A stretch of 64,000 nucleotides of DNA from Mesorhizobium sp. M7A.F.Ca.US.008.03.1.1 (GCF_003997495.1 NZ_RZRU01000026.1:1-64000); one strand, 5' to 3'; counted from the first letter of the stretch, positions 1-8,614 are shown. Made by a program: numbers and translations. Notes: generated from the sequence alone by a model not told the origin.

Positions 1-2
1 GC

Positions 3-137
3 GGTGAAGAGCAGACGTTCTGCACCCGCGAATATGCGCCGGTGTGCGCTCGTCGGCATGGCGAGATGCGCACCTTCCCCAATTCCTGCGAAGCCCGCGC
101 CGCGGACTATCGCGTCGTTGGCGACGGGCCGTGCTGA
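3..137 (+). CDS. Kazal-type protease-inhibitor domain protein, 3' part
   Basis: The frame is already open at the left edge, so only the last 44 residues are visible and the start lies outside the window. They carry a Kazal-like cysteine pattern: Cys7, then Y-A-P-V-Cys15, then N-S-Cys29 and a terminal G-P-Cys44. In Kazal domains the P-V-C and N-x-C elements are the most conserved parts and the fold blocks serine proteases outside the cytoplasm, so this is probably an exported protein whose signal peptide is upstream. Its TGA lies 75 bases before the end of the convergent gene. Target protease and full length are unknown. Confidence 0.6.
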   Translation, partial: GEEQTFCTREYAPVCARRHGEMRTFPNSCEARAADYRVVGDGPC

Positions 138-212
138 GGGGCAGAGCGATATCCGCAGGACATGATCAGATCGGCAAAGGCAGCGCGTGAGGATTGAAGC
201 TCGCGCTGCCGG

Positions 213-433
213 TCATGGTGCCGGATACGCCCCGTCGGCCGGGCCGGCGTAAAGCTCGCTGCCGGTGTCGTCACAAATGCGCAGGCGATCGGGATTTGCG
301 GCATGGCCAGCGTGTGGAACAGTGCCGTGGTACCCTGCAGCGCGGCGCGCAAATTCGGCGCTTCCAGCGACACCTTGTCGAGCGTGGCTTCGTCGGTGTC
401 GCGCGACCGGTAGAACTCGATGACGAAATTCAA
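213..433 (-). pseudogene. Small conserved rhizobial-type protein with apparent -1 frameshift
   Basis: The ATG at 433 opens a protein-like frame (MNFVIEFYRSRDTDEATLD, then an L-A-M-P-Q motif). After M-P-Q this frame becomes low-complexity and runs on to 107, into the convergent upstream gene. A second frame takes over exactly there and reads N-P-D-R-L-R-I-C-D-D-T-G-S-E-L-Y before stopping at 213. As far as I recall, small rhizobial proteins of this type read M-P-Q-x-P-D-G-L-R-I-x-D continuously. One extra A in the AAA run (TTT at 295-297 on the plus strand) would join the halves into about 73 residues. It is either a real frameshift or a homopolymer sequencing error. The function of the family is unknown to me. 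Confidence 0.5.
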
Positions 434-531
434 GCGCGCCTCCGTGGCAGAGCATTGCGCGGGCCTGTTCTGTCAATTCGCCGCCTCATACAGGGACGAC
501 CGAGAGGGCGCACGAGGCGCCCTCCAGTTTG

Positions 532-669
532 TCAGCCCTTCGACTTCGGCTTCAGGCTGCTCTCCGCCTGCTTGACCGACGAGCCGAACGGGGAGGCGGG
601 CTTGGCCACGACCTTGTCCTTCTTCGGCTTGCGCGTCTCGCGATTGCTTCGCTGTTGACCTTTGGACAT
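532..669 (-). CDS. Very small basic protein, 45 aa, hypothetical
   Basis: The ATG at 669 is followed by 45 codons ending in TGA at 532. The protein starts M-S-K-G-Q-Q-R-S-N-R-E, continues with K-P-K-K-D-K, and ends K-P-K-S-K-G. It has no cysteine, no signal peptide and no hydrophobic stretch. As I recall, short lysine-rich proteins beginning MSKGQQRSNRE recur in rhizobia without an assigned function; the high positive charge suggests nucleic-acid or ribosome contact, which is only inference. A CAGGAGCACGAC stretch immediately before the ATG supplies a good ribosome binding site. It stands in a group of small same-strand genes and is easy to miss because of its length. Confidence 0.65.
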   Translation of the reverse strand: MSKGQQRSNRETRKPKKDKVVAKPASPFGSSVKQAESSLKPKSKG

Positions 670-707
670 GTCGTGCTCCTGCTTTAGTGTTGGCTTGGCG
701 GTGGGGC

Positions 708-989
708 TCAGATGAGCGGGTTGCTGGCAACAACCGGGTTGTCGGTAACAACCGGATCTGCCGGTTCGAGATTGTCTTCGGTGGTGACCCGCTCATAGGT
801 CTCCTGCTCACTGCGGATGCGGTATTGCGGCGAACCATCCTTGACCGGCAGCCTGCTCTTGATCTGGAACAGTTCGGCGGTCTTCTGGACGAGGCCGGTG
901 CGGCTCTTCATGCGCACGGTCTGACCGATCGCAAACTGATGCGCGGGCGTGTCGGTGCGCGGGCGCGCATTCTGCTGGAAACGGATCAT
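708..989 (-). CDS. Conserved hypothetical protein, 93 aa
   Basis: The ATG at 989 overlaps the TGA of the upstream gene as ATGA, which points to translational coupling within a small operon. The protein has a compact central part (F-A-I-G-Q-T-V-R-M-K-S-R-T-G) that could form a small beta-barrel, then a basic region and a low-complexity tail rich in Asp, Pro, Val and Thr (D-P-V-V-T-D-N-P-V-V-A-S-N-P). There is no signal peptide or transmembrane segment, so it is probably cytoplasmic. Underlying DNA repeats (caacaaccggg / taacaaccgga near 728-757) create the tail and make it a likely site of length variation. I do not recognise a function. Confidence 0.7.
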   Translation of the reverse strand: MIRFQQNARPRTDTPAHQFAIGQTVRMKSRTGLVQKTAELFQIKSRLPVKDGSPQYRIRSEQETYERVTTEDNLEPADPVVTDNPVVASNPLI

Positions 990-1255
990 GCTGCATTCTC
1001 CCTGTCGCGCTTCAGCGCTGTTTCGAGTTCGAGGTGATCGATGGCGACAAGCTGGCTGGTGGGCGGGTTTTTCGCTGCCCTTGCCGGCAGATGGATGAAA
1101 GTGGCGACGCGGCGCCAGGCAAGCCGCGACATGCCCTCGATCAGTTCTTCGTCGTGGTCGATGTCGTAGTCGCCGGCCGGCAGCTGCCCTTCCAGTCCGC
1201 CGAGCACGAAAGGTGCCGCGAAATGCGCGATGGAGTGGGTGGTGCGGTCCGGCAT
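986..1255 (-). CDS. Conserved hypothetical protein, 89 aa
   Basis: I choose the ATG at 1255 (M-P-D-R-T-T-H-S-I-A-H-F). The frame runs back to 1291, but that upstream part is covered by a terminator hairpin belonging to the preceding gene. The protein is acidic in the middle (D-Y-D-I-D-H-D-E-E-L-I-E) and contains W-R-R-V-A-T-F-I-H-L-P. The sequence G-D-Y-x-I-D-x-D-E-E-L-I-E-G-M-S recalls short Rhizobiales proteins of unknown role. Its TGA overlaps the next ATG by the four bases ATGA, so the two products are probably made in fixed ratio. No signal peptide or membrane segment is visible and I cannot assign a function. Confidence 0.7.
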   Translation of the reverse strand: MPDRTTHSIAHFAAPFVLGGLEGQLPAGDYDIDHDEELIEGMSRLAWRRVATFIHLPARAAKNPPTSQLVAIDHLELETALKRDRENAA

Positions 1256-1288
1256 TGTCCTACCTGTGCAAAGCAGCGGTCCTGAAAA

Positions 1289-1316
1289 CAAAAAAGCGGG
1301 GACGAGCCCCGCTTTC
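1289..1316 (-). terminator. Rho-independent terminator after cold-shock gene
   Basis: A nine-base-pair stem (AAAGCGGGG at 1293-1301 with CCCCGCTTT at 1307-1315) encloses a five-base loop. Read on the minus strand the stem is followed by a T run (the A run at 1288-1295). It lies about 85 bases after the stop of the cold-shock gene and just before the next minus-strand start, so it separates the two transcripts. Confidence 0.8.
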
Positions 1317-1399
1317 CTATTTCCGGCAGTCGCTGGAAATAAGCCGCTTTCGAGAGGTGCCAGTACATCCGTGGTCAGCGTTCATCGAATTCGGCCGGA

Positions 1400-1669
1400 T
1401 CAGATCAATTGCAAATTGGCGGCCGACTCGCGGCCCTTGGTGTCACGCTCCAACTCGAACTGCAGCTTCTGGCCTTCGGCGAGGCTGGGGAAGCCGGCGC
1501 GCTCCAGTGCGCTGACATGGACGAAAACGTCCTTGCCGCCATCGGTCGGCTGAATGAAGCCGAAGCCCTTCTGGCCATTGTGGCGGGTCGAGAACCTCTG
1601 ACGCCGCAAGATGCCAATTCTGGCCCAAAGCGATCTTGTACAGATAGGCCTTTGTCGCAATTTAATCAA
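1400..1669 (-). CDS. Cold-shock-domain protein with divergent N-terminus
   Basis: The C-terminal 60 residues are a clear cold-shock domain with RNP1 (K-G-F-G-F-I), RNP2 (D-V-F-V-H-V) and the usual S-A-L-E-R-A-G ending. Such proteins bind single-stranded RNA or DNA and unwind mRNA structure. The first beta strand is odd: where the family has G-T-V-K-F-F-N this one reads R-R-Q-R-F-S-T-R-H-N, with three apparent extra residues. No ATG lies in frame upstream. A TTG at 1669 or an internal TTG just before R-R-Q-R-F would have to serve as start, so the 5' boundary is uncertain. A long AT-rich region precedes it, which fits a cold-shock leader mRNA. It could be functional but atypical, or decaying. 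Confidence 0.6.
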   Translation of the reverse strand: MIKLRQRPICTRSLWARIGILRRQRFSTRHNGQKGFGFIQPTDGGKDVFVHVSALERAGFPSLAEGQKLQFELERDTKGRESAANLQLI

Positions 1670-2215
1670 GGCGTTTTAAAATAAAATTGGACCGCACTCA
1701 AAAAATTGCGCGCTGTAATTATTAGAAAGATGATGATACAAATCCATACAATTCAGAAAATTGTTTGAAACTTTGCGGGAACAATTCTCCCAGTATCTTA
1801 AATTTTATTTTAAATTCAAGAATAAGATCTCGTGATTTCCGTAATGACGCCAACAGGAACCCCCGTAACGGTCAACCCGATCGCAAAACCGCTAATGGCA
1901 AAGCCGACCGATATCCAGTCGCCCCGGCTGACCGTCAGGAGTGACGAGGCGGTAAAGCGAAGGATCGCCGACACCGATGGAACGGTCCGGCGTGCCAGGC
2001 ACGTTGCCGAGACCAATCGCCTGATTTGATCTTTCCGCACCGACGAAAGGACGAGACAGCAAGCGAAGCCTTGAACCTGCGGCCCCGATGGCCTAGATCG
2101 CCACAGGCGGATAAAACACGGCAGGTTTCCCATCAACAGAGATCAGAGACGAGCGGCGGGTGCGGGAGCCAGGTCTGGCGCGGGCGGACAGCCGCCGCTG
2201 GGCCTCGACCAGTAT
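1670..2215. other. Gene-free stretch, AT-rich in its first part
   Basis: From about 1670 to 1830 the DNA is markedly richer in A+T than its surroundings, which fits promoter and leader sequence for the cold-shock gene that reads leftward from 1669. Between 1816 and 2136 there are weak open frames on both strands. The minus-strand one would encode a hydrophobic C-terminal stretch (W-I-S-V-G-F-A-I-S-G-F-A-I-G), but neither has a convincing ribosome binding site or family likeness, so I do not call a gene. From 2072 the frame of the following sulfotransferase gene is open without an ATG. Confidence 0.5.
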
Positions 2216-3850
2216 GTGCAGCAGGCGTTGCAATTGCATCAGGCCGGGCGCCGGCAAGAGGCTGAGACGATCTACCGGCAGGTGCTGGCGCGTCAGCCCA
2301 GGCACGCGGCCGCGGCGCATTTCCTGGGACTGCTGCTGCACCAGACCGGGCGCAGCGAAGAAGGGCTGGATCTCATCGAACTGTCGGTGAGCCTGCAGCC
2401 GACGAATCCCGATTTCCTCAACAATTTCGGTACGGTGATGCGCGACCTCGGCCGCCCTGCTGCGGCCATCGATTTCTTTCGCGGCGCGGTGGATCTGCGG
2501 CCGGACCAGCTCGCGGCGCGCGACAATCTCGGCTCATCGCTGAAACAGGTCGGTCAGTTCGAAGAGGCCGAAGAGATTTATCGCGGCACGGTTGCACGCA
2601 ATCCATTTCATGTGCGCGCCCGTATTGGGCTTGCCGAAACCCTGCAGGAAGCCGGGCGGCTGGATGAGGCGCTGGCTGCCTTCCGCGAAGCGCTGACGAT
2701 CCGGCCCAAGGATGCCGACCTGTTGCACGGGCTCGGCGTCGGGTTGATGGAAAAGGGCAAGCTCGACGAGGCGGCCGACCTGTTCCGGCAGGCGTTGGCG
2801 ATCAACCCCGCCATGGCCACAGCCTGGCTGATGCTGACGCAGGTCAAGCGCCAGAAGGAGCGCGACAGCGAGCTTGGGGGCATGGAAGCCCAGCATGCCA
2901 AGGCGCCGCAGGATAGCCTGGCACGCATGCAGCTGTCCTTCGGACTCGGCAAGGCGAATGACGATCTCAGGGATTATGGCCGGGCTTTCGACTATTTCGC
3001 CGAAGGCAATGCGATCCGCCGCAAAGGCATCGACTACGACCAGGCCAGGACGCGGGCCGAGTTCGAGGCAATGAAGGCCACCTTCGATGCCGGCTTCTTC
3101 GAGAAGCACAGGCCCAGCTCGATCAGCGACGACACGCCGATCTTCGTCGTCGGCATGCCGCGTTCGGGCACGACGCTGGTCGAGCAGATCATTGCCAGCC
3201 ATCCGCAGGTCTATGGCGCAGGCGAGCTCAGCATCTTGAAGAAGGCGGTCGGCAGGCAGTTCCCGGCGACCATGCCGGGTGGCTTCCCATGGGGCGTATC
3301 GGATACGAGCGATTCGGATTTTGCCGAGGCAGGCCAAGCCTATCTCGACATGCTGCATGCCCGCTATCCGAACATGCGCCACGTCACCGACAAAATGCCG
3401 GGCAACTTCCTGCTTGTCGGCTTCATCCACATGATGATGCCGAAGGCCAGGATCATCCACTGCGCGCGCGATGCGGCGGCCACCTGCCTGTCGATCTACA
3501 AGGTGCATTTCCGCGGTGACAGCCATCGCTATGGCTACGATCTCGGCGAGCTCGCCGACTTCCACAATCTCTACACCGACATCATGAAGCATTGGCACAC
3601 GGTGCTGCCGGGCGTCGTGCACGATGTACGCTACGAGGATTTTGTCGCCGACCAGGAAGGTCAGACGCGGGCCCTGATCGCCCATCTCGGCCTGCCCTGG
3701 GACGACGCGGCTCTATCGTTCCACGAGACCGACCGGCCAGTGCGCACGGCGTCGGCCGCACAGGTGCGCCAGCCGATGTATCAGGGGTCGGTCGATCTCT
3801 GGAAGCGCTATGGAGACCGGCTCAAGCCGCTGCTGGACAGGCTGGATTAG
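2216..3850 (+). CDS. TPR-repeat sulfotransferase family protein
   Basis: The first 240 or so residues are tetratricopeptide repeats (for example A-G-R-R-Q-E-A-E-T-I-Y-R-Q-V-L and later copies spaced 34 apart). The C-terminal half is a sulfotransferase domain. The 5'-phosphosulfate loop is visible as V-V-G-M-P-R-S-G-T-T-L around residue 313, and the 3'-phosphate contact as C-A-R-D-A-A-A-T-C-L-S-I-Y near 416. Such proteins move sulfate from PAPS to a protein or sugar; the substrate here is unknown. The start is unclear: the call uses a GTG at 2216 without a Shine-Dalgarno sequence, and the frame is open back to 2072 with no ATG (it would add a Gly/Ala-rich segment and L-G-L-D-Q-Y). It is a single-gene unit followed by a palindromic repeat. 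Confidence 0.85.
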   Translation: MQQALQLHQAGRRQEAETIYRQVLARQPRHAAAAHFLGLLLHQTGRSEEGLDLIELSVSLQPTNPDFLNNFGTVMRDLGRPAAAIDFFRGAVDLRPDQLAARDNLGSSLKQVGQFEEAEEIYRGTVARNPFHVRARIGLAETLQEAGRLDEALAAFREALTIRPKDADLLHGLGVGLMEKGKLDEAADLFRQALAINPAMATAWLMLTQVKRQKERDSELGGMEAQHAKAPQDSLARMQLSFGLGKANDDLRDYGRAFDYFAEGNAIRRKGIDYDQARTRAEFEAMKATFDAGFFEKHRPSSISDDTPIFVVGMPRSGTTLVEQIIASHPQVYGAGELSILKKAVGRQFPATMPGGFPWGVSDTSDSDFAEAGQAYLDMLHARYPNMRHVTDKMPGNFLLVGFIHMMMPKARIIHCARDAAATCLSIYKVHFRGDSHRYGYDLGELADFHNLYTDIMKHWHTVLPGVVHDVRYEDFVADQEGQTRALIAHLGLPWDDAALSFHETDRPVRTASAAQVRQPMYQGSVDLWKRYGDRLKPLLDRLD

Positions 3851-3903
3851 CGCAACGCTATCTAGCTGATCGTGGCCTCAGAGATTGGCCTAAGCACCCG
3901 CGT

Positions 3904-3948
3904 CGTCATCCTAGGGTCTTTGCGACGGAGCTTCGCCCTAGGATGACG
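3904..3948. repeat. Palindromic intergenic repeat (CGTCATCCTAGGG type)
   Basis: Two perfect 13-base arms, CGTCATCCTAGGG at 3904-3916 and its complement at 3936-3948, flank a 19-base loop. It sits between a plus-strand and a minus-strand gene, so transcripts from both sides would form the same hairpin. Elements ending in this sequence are, as far as I recall, dispersed in many copies in Mesorhizobium genomes. No T run follows on either strand. Confidence 0.75.
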
Positions 3949-3984
3949 AAGCTGAGAGGCTTCTGCTAATCTGCTACCGGCTGC

Positions 3985-4338
3985 TCAAAGCTCCATGAAT
4001 GGCTTAAAGCCGCCGAAGATCATGCGCTTCATATCGAACGGCATGGCCCCCCAATCGGGCGTCAAGCGCGGGTCGGCCATCACCTTGGCCATGACGGCAT
4101 CGCGGCTCTCACGCGATTCGTAGACGGCCCAGGAGAAGACGACGATCTCGTCGTCCTTGGCCTGCACCGCGCGCGGGAACGAAGTGACCTCGCCATAAGG
4201 CACGTCGTCGCCGATACATTCGACATAGGCGAGCGCGCCGTGTTCCATCCATATAGGGCCTGCGAGGTTGGCCAGCCTCTTGTAATCATCGAGATTTGCC
4301 TTGGGAACGGCAAGCACGAAGCCATCGACATAGGACAT
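3985..4338 (-). CDS. DUF1428 family protein, 117 aa
   Basis: The start at 4338 (M-S-Y-V-D-G-F-V-L-A-V-P) is preceded by AGGAGG at good spacing; an in-frame start eight codons upstream lies on the wrong side of that site. The protein has the DUF1428 layout: an N-terminal Y-V-D-G-F-V strand, the middle A-Y-V-E-C-I-G-D-D-V and F-P-R-A-V, and the C-terminal D-M-K-R-M-I-F-G-G-F. These belong to the ferredoxin-like dimeric alpha-beta barrel fold, related to NIPSNAP and EthD-like proteins. Biochemical role is not established. It is likely cytoplasmic and may share a transcript with the VOC protein 75 bases upstream. Confidence 0.85.
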   Translation of the reverse strand: MSYVDGFVLAVPKANLDDYKRLANLAGPIWMEHGALAYVECIGDDVPYGEVTSFPRAVQAKDDEIVVFSWAVYESRESRDAVMAKVMADPRLTPDWGAMPFDMKRMIFGGFKPFMEL

Positions 4339-4412
4339 TTCGGGTTTCCTCCTGAAGTTCAAAGGACCTCACCGGCGCCAACAGGTGAGGGGCTTGGGCC
4401 ATTGGCGGCAGA

Positions 4413-4841
4413 TCAGGCTTTCTTCACCGGCGCGTTCATCGCCCACTCGACGCCGAACGGGTCGCGCATATTGCCCCACTGGTCACCCCAGAACATGATT
4501 TGGAGCGGCACGGCGACTTCGCAGCCGGCATCGACGGCGCGCTTCCACCAGGCATCGATGTCGTCGCTGCCGAGGTGAAGCTGCATGGTGTAGCCCTGCG
4601 GCTTGACGGCGGGCATGCCGTTTTCGGGATAGAAATCGGAGAGCATCAGCGTCGAGCCGTTGATGTGGAGGTGGATGTGCATGGTGCGGCCTTTTTCGTC
4701 CGCCGGATAGGCAAAGACCTGCTCGGCACCAAAGGCCTTCTTGTAGAATTCGGCAGCCTTGAAGGCGCCATCCAGCTGCAGATAGGGGGTCAATCCGCCG
4801 AGCACTTTGGCCGCGGGCTGAACGGGGGTCTGATCAGTCAT
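4413..4841 (-). CDS. VOC superfamily (PhnB/glyoxalase-like) protein
   Basis: The start at 4841 (M-T-D-Q-T-P-V-Q-P-A-A-K) is preceded by AAGAGGA; a longer frame adds twelve basic residues and looks spurious. The 142-residue product has the PhnB-like form of the vicinal oxygen chelate fold: L-T-P-Y-L-Q-L-D-G-A near the N-terminus, A-A-E-F-Y-K-K-A-F-G-A, H-I-H-L-H-I-N-G-S, and a C-terminal W-G-N-M-R-D-P-F-G-V-E-W. Members bind metals or small ligands and include dioxygenases, glyoxalases and antibiotic-binding proteins, so a specific reaction cannot be assigned. It lies directly upstream of the DUF1428 gene and the two may be co-transcribed. Confidence 0.85.
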   Translation of the reverse strand: MTDQTPVQPAAKVLGGLTPYLQLDGAFKAAEFYKKAFGAEQVFAYPADEKGRTMHIHLHINGSTLMLSDFYPENGMPAVKPQGYTMQLHLGSDDIDAWWKRAVDAGCEVAVPLQIMFWGDQWGNMRDPFGVEWAMNAPVKKA

Positions 4842-5077
4842 TTGTTGTTCCTCTTTGCGTTTGGCCTTGCGAGCCATAGGACGGATGAGGTGACGGCCAT
4901 CCTACATGGCCGAGGAGATTTTTTTGGCCCACCGGCGCTGGATAGGCCACGCGGCCGGCAGCTGAACGAGGCGCGAAACGAACTTGCGTCGGCCGCCCCC
5001 AATCAGAGCGCAATTCTCGCTGCTCGCAGGCTAGAAGAGATGGATCACCCGAACGCCTCTTCAACTCCGGGACGACA

Positions 5078-5692
5078 ATGATCCTCTACTATCAGACCCA
5101 TTCGCCCTTCGCGCGCAAGGCGCTCGTCTTCGCCCATGAGGTTGGCATTGCCGATCGGCTGGAGGTCATTCATCACGAGACCAGTCCGACCTTGCGCAAT
5201 GCTCGCGTCTACGCCGAAAATCCGCTTGGCAAAGTGCCGGTGCTGGTGCGGCCCGACGCGTCGCCGATCTTCGATTCCGATGTCATCTGCGCCTATCTCG
5301 ACACGCTGCATGACGGTCGCAAGCTGCTGCCGCAGGACGGCGAGGCGCGCTGGCAGGCATTGCGGCTGCAGGCGGTCGCCCAGGGCCTGGCGCAGACAGG
5401 CATAGCCTTGCGCTGGGAGGCAGAAAGGAGACCCGAACAGCTGCGTTTCAGTGCTCTCGCCGACGGATGCCGGGAAAAGATCGAGGCGACCTACGACTGG
5501 ATCGAAAGCACGCTGGACGACGAGGCGCCGCTCCATATCGGCCACATTGCCTTGGCCACCACGCTGTCCTGGATGGCGTTTCGTCACCTTCCGCCTTTTC
5601 GCTCACGGGCGCGGCTGACGCGCTGGTTCGAGGCTTTCGAAAAACGCGTATCGATGCAGGCGACGCCGCTTTCAGGCGATACACGTGACTGA
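5078..5692 (+). CDS. Glutathione S-transferase family protein
   Basis: The 204-residue protein begins with a thioredoxin-fold domain: L-Y-Y-Q-T-H-S-P-F-A-R-K at residues 3-14 (Ser8 is in the usual catalytic position), then N-P-L-G-K-V-P-V-L with the cis-proline before the last strands, and D-S-D-V-I-C-A-Y-L where glutathione is normally bound. The rest is the all-alpha GST domain. GSTs conjugate glutathione to electrophiles or use it as a reductant; the substrate here is unknown. It is oriented opposite to its left neighbours and appears to be transcribed alone, with a weak GGGAC ribosome binding site. Confidence 0.85.
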   Translation: MILYYQTHSPFARKALVFAHEVGIADRLEVIHHETSPTLRNARVYAENPLGKVPVLVRPDASPIFDSDVICAYLDTLHDGRKLLPQDGEARWQALRLQAVAQGLAQTGIALRWEAERRPEQLRFSALADGCREKIEATYDWIESTLDDEAPLHIGHIALATTLSWMAFRHLPPFRSRARLTRWFEAFEKRVSMQATPLSGDTRD

Positions 5693-5748
5693 CTGGCGGT
5701 CGCCAGGTGGCGGCCGGCATTGATGGCCTGGTACCCCGGCTGCATGGG

Positions 5749-5922
5749 TCAGGGAGCCCTGCGGATCCGTGGGCCATTTTGCGCGTCGGTCACGATTTCC
5801 GGCCAGCCGATGTCCTTGCGCAATTCGATCGGCAGCGAAAGCAGAGCGCGTTCGCTGCGATGGCGGGCGCGAGCTTGCATGTAGCGGGTGGTTATGCGGC
5901 CTATGGATGACAGGGTGAACAT
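5749..5922 (-). CDS. DUF1127 small protein, 57 aa
   Basis: The start at 5922 (M-F-T-L-S-S-I-G-R-I) has a GAGGAC ribosome binding site; the frame continues upstream but without another good start. The core R-A-R-H-R-S-E-R-A-L-L-S-L-P-I-E-L-R-K-D-I-G-W-P is typical of DUF1127, an arginine-rich helical motif common in alphaproteobacteria. Some family members bind RNA or protein partners and affect phosphate uptake, carbon metabolism or small-RNA turnover; what this one does is unknown. A second DUF1127 gene lies at 39094. It is convergent with the GST gene and stands alone. Confidence 0.8.
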   Translation of the reverse strand: MFTLSSIGRITTRYMQARARHRSERALLSLPIELRKDIGWPEIVTDAQNGPRIRRAP

Positions 5923-6065
5923 GATGCTTTGTCCTCGGTTGAAGCCGGCATCATCGTGTCGGCATCCCAAGGACGTGGCAGATTCAGCCGATCCGACAGA
6001 CCGCTGAAAATTTTGTCGCAGCCACTACAGGCGGCTCGATGCGGACTGCTGTGGAGCAGCTTGTA

Positions 6066-6365
6066 TCAAGCAGCGGTTTCCAATCGCCCGATCGTTTCAA
6101 GGTCGGCTTTCTTGGCCTCTCCCTCCACGGCAAGGTCGTAGCTCGCCTGCATGTTCATCCAGAACTGCGGCGTGGTTCCGAAAAATTTCGCAAGGCGTAG
6201 TGCTGTGTCGGGCGTCACCGGTGTCGTCTCGCTGGCGAGGCGCTCGATGCGTGTGCGCGGCACATGCAGCTTTTTGGCCAGTGTGTAAGGCTTTAGATTG
6301 AGCGGAACGAGATACTCCTCGCGGAGGATTTCTCCGGGATGAATCGGTGGTTTGATGTTCAGCAT
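6066..6365 (-). CDS. higA: HigA-family antitoxin
   Basis: The 99-residue product has the HigA signature I-H-P-G-E-I-L-R-E-E-Y at residues 7-17, then an XRE-type helix-turn-helix (Y-T-L-A-K-K-L-H-V-P-R-T-R-I-E-R-L) and the C-terminal F-F-G-T-T-P-Q-F-W-M-N-M-Q. HigA binds and neutralises the HigB ribonuclease and represses the operon. I take the ATG at 6365, which has GAAGAGG just upstream; an in-frame TTG 15 bases earlier overlaps the end of higB. higB comes first and higA second, the usual order for this family, so expression is coupled. Confidence 0.9.
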   Translation of the reverse strand: MLNIKPPIHPGEILREEYLVPLNLKPYTLAKKLHVPRTRIERLASETTPVTPDTALRLAKFFGTTPQFWMNMQASYDLAVEGEAKKADLETIGRLETAA

Positions 6366-6376
6366 TTTGAACCTCT

Positions 6377-6658
6377 TCAATGATAGTCGGTGATTTCAAC
6401 ATCCTCCGCTTGCCCTTCCACCCACCGAAAGCAGACGCGGAATTGATCGTTGATGCGGATCGAATGCTGACCGACACGGTTGCCTTTCAGCGGCTCAAGC
6501 CTGTTGCCGGGAGGTGTCTTCAGATCCGACAGTTCGGCGGCGTTGTCGATCATGAACAGCTTCCGTTGAGCTGGGCGGACAAGGTCAGATGGGAAGCCCT
6601 TCGGAGCCTTGCCGTTCGAAACGGCTTCGCTGGTCTTGTCTTTGAACGAGCGTATCAT
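6377..6658 (-). CDS. higB: HigB-family toxin (RelE superfamily mRNA interferase)
   Basis: This 93-residue basic protein opens M-I-R-S-F-K-D-K and contains the HigB elements R-K-L-F-M-I-D-N-A, D-L-K-T-P-P-G-N-R-L-E-P-L-K-G-N-R, and the C-terminal I-R-I-N-D-Q-F-R-V-C-F-R-W with E-I-T-D-Y-H. HigB enzymes cut mRNA on the ribosome; the conserved arginines and C-terminal tyrosine/histidine of the catalytic patch are present. The length is standard, so the toxin looks intact. It is the promoter-proximal gene of a two-gene operon with higA. Repeated ATGATACG half-sites overlap its start codon and lie just upstream. Confidence 0.9.
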   Translation of the reverse strand: MIRSFKDKTSEAVSNGKAPKGFPSDLVRPAQRKLFMIDNAAELSDLKTPPGNRLEPLKGNRVGQHSIRINDQFRVCFRWVEGQAEDVEITDYH

Positions 6659-6730
6659 CTGCCGATCCGACTAGCGTACCATCGTATGATACGTTTCGGA
6701 AGTCAAGAAGACGTCTCATAAAATGATACG
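6651..6730 (-). promoter_or_regulatory. Likely higBA operator region
   Basis: Three copies of the half-site TGATACG lie here: as its complement CGTATCA at 6651-6657 over the higB start codon, at 6687-6693 as half of the palindrome CGTAT-G-ATACG (6683-6693), and at 6724-6730. HigA-type antitoxins autorepress by binding short palindromes of this kind. That HigA is the binder is inference from position. Confidence 0.55.
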
Positions 6731-6783
6731 AAACTCCGGCCTGCCCTCGACAGGCCGGAGCCTTATAGGCACAGCATTCTTGC

Positions 6784-8310
<1,527 letters not shown>

Positions 8311-8480
8311 TTTTGATTTCTCTGGTCTTGCCGGAGACAACTCCGGGTGCACTTTGACGGTGCGCGTGCTGGCCATCAGGCTCGGCGATGTGCACCACGA
8401 AGGGCAGACCAAAAAAATCGAAGCGGGAAAACCCGGACCGTCCCTGGTCAGCCCTGCAAGCTAGCTCGCAGGGCAGAAAT
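8311..8480 (-). promoter_or_regulatory. Structured leader of the ABC-F gene, possible attenuator
   Basis: Between the transcript's likely start and the ABC-F ATG I see several stems. They are GCCCTGC/GCAGGGC (8451-8457 with 8468-8474), a GGTGCAC/GTGCACC pair further down, CCGGAG/CTCCGG (8331-8346), and a short CGGG-TTTT-CCCG stem followed by a seven-T run on the minus strand (A run at 8411-8417). An open frame runs through the leader into the gene. Leaders of several antibiotic-responsive ABC-F genes work by transcription attenuation; that this one does is inference. Confidence 0.4.
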
Positions 8481-8614
8481 CGGGCCACGCTGACGATGGT
8501 GACGAAAAAACGTAAACACGTGAGCCCTCCTTTCAAGACAAGACGTTGAGTGTGCGGAGTGGTTACACCAAAGGCTGGGGAGATGGCAAGTGGAGCGCTG
8601 ACAGTGGAGTACCT

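Noticed and set aside
1816..2136. A 106-codon minus-strand frame with a hydrophobic C-terminus
   Set aside because: No ribosome binding site, an equally open frame on the other strand, and no recognised family; only the last 35 residues look membrane-like.
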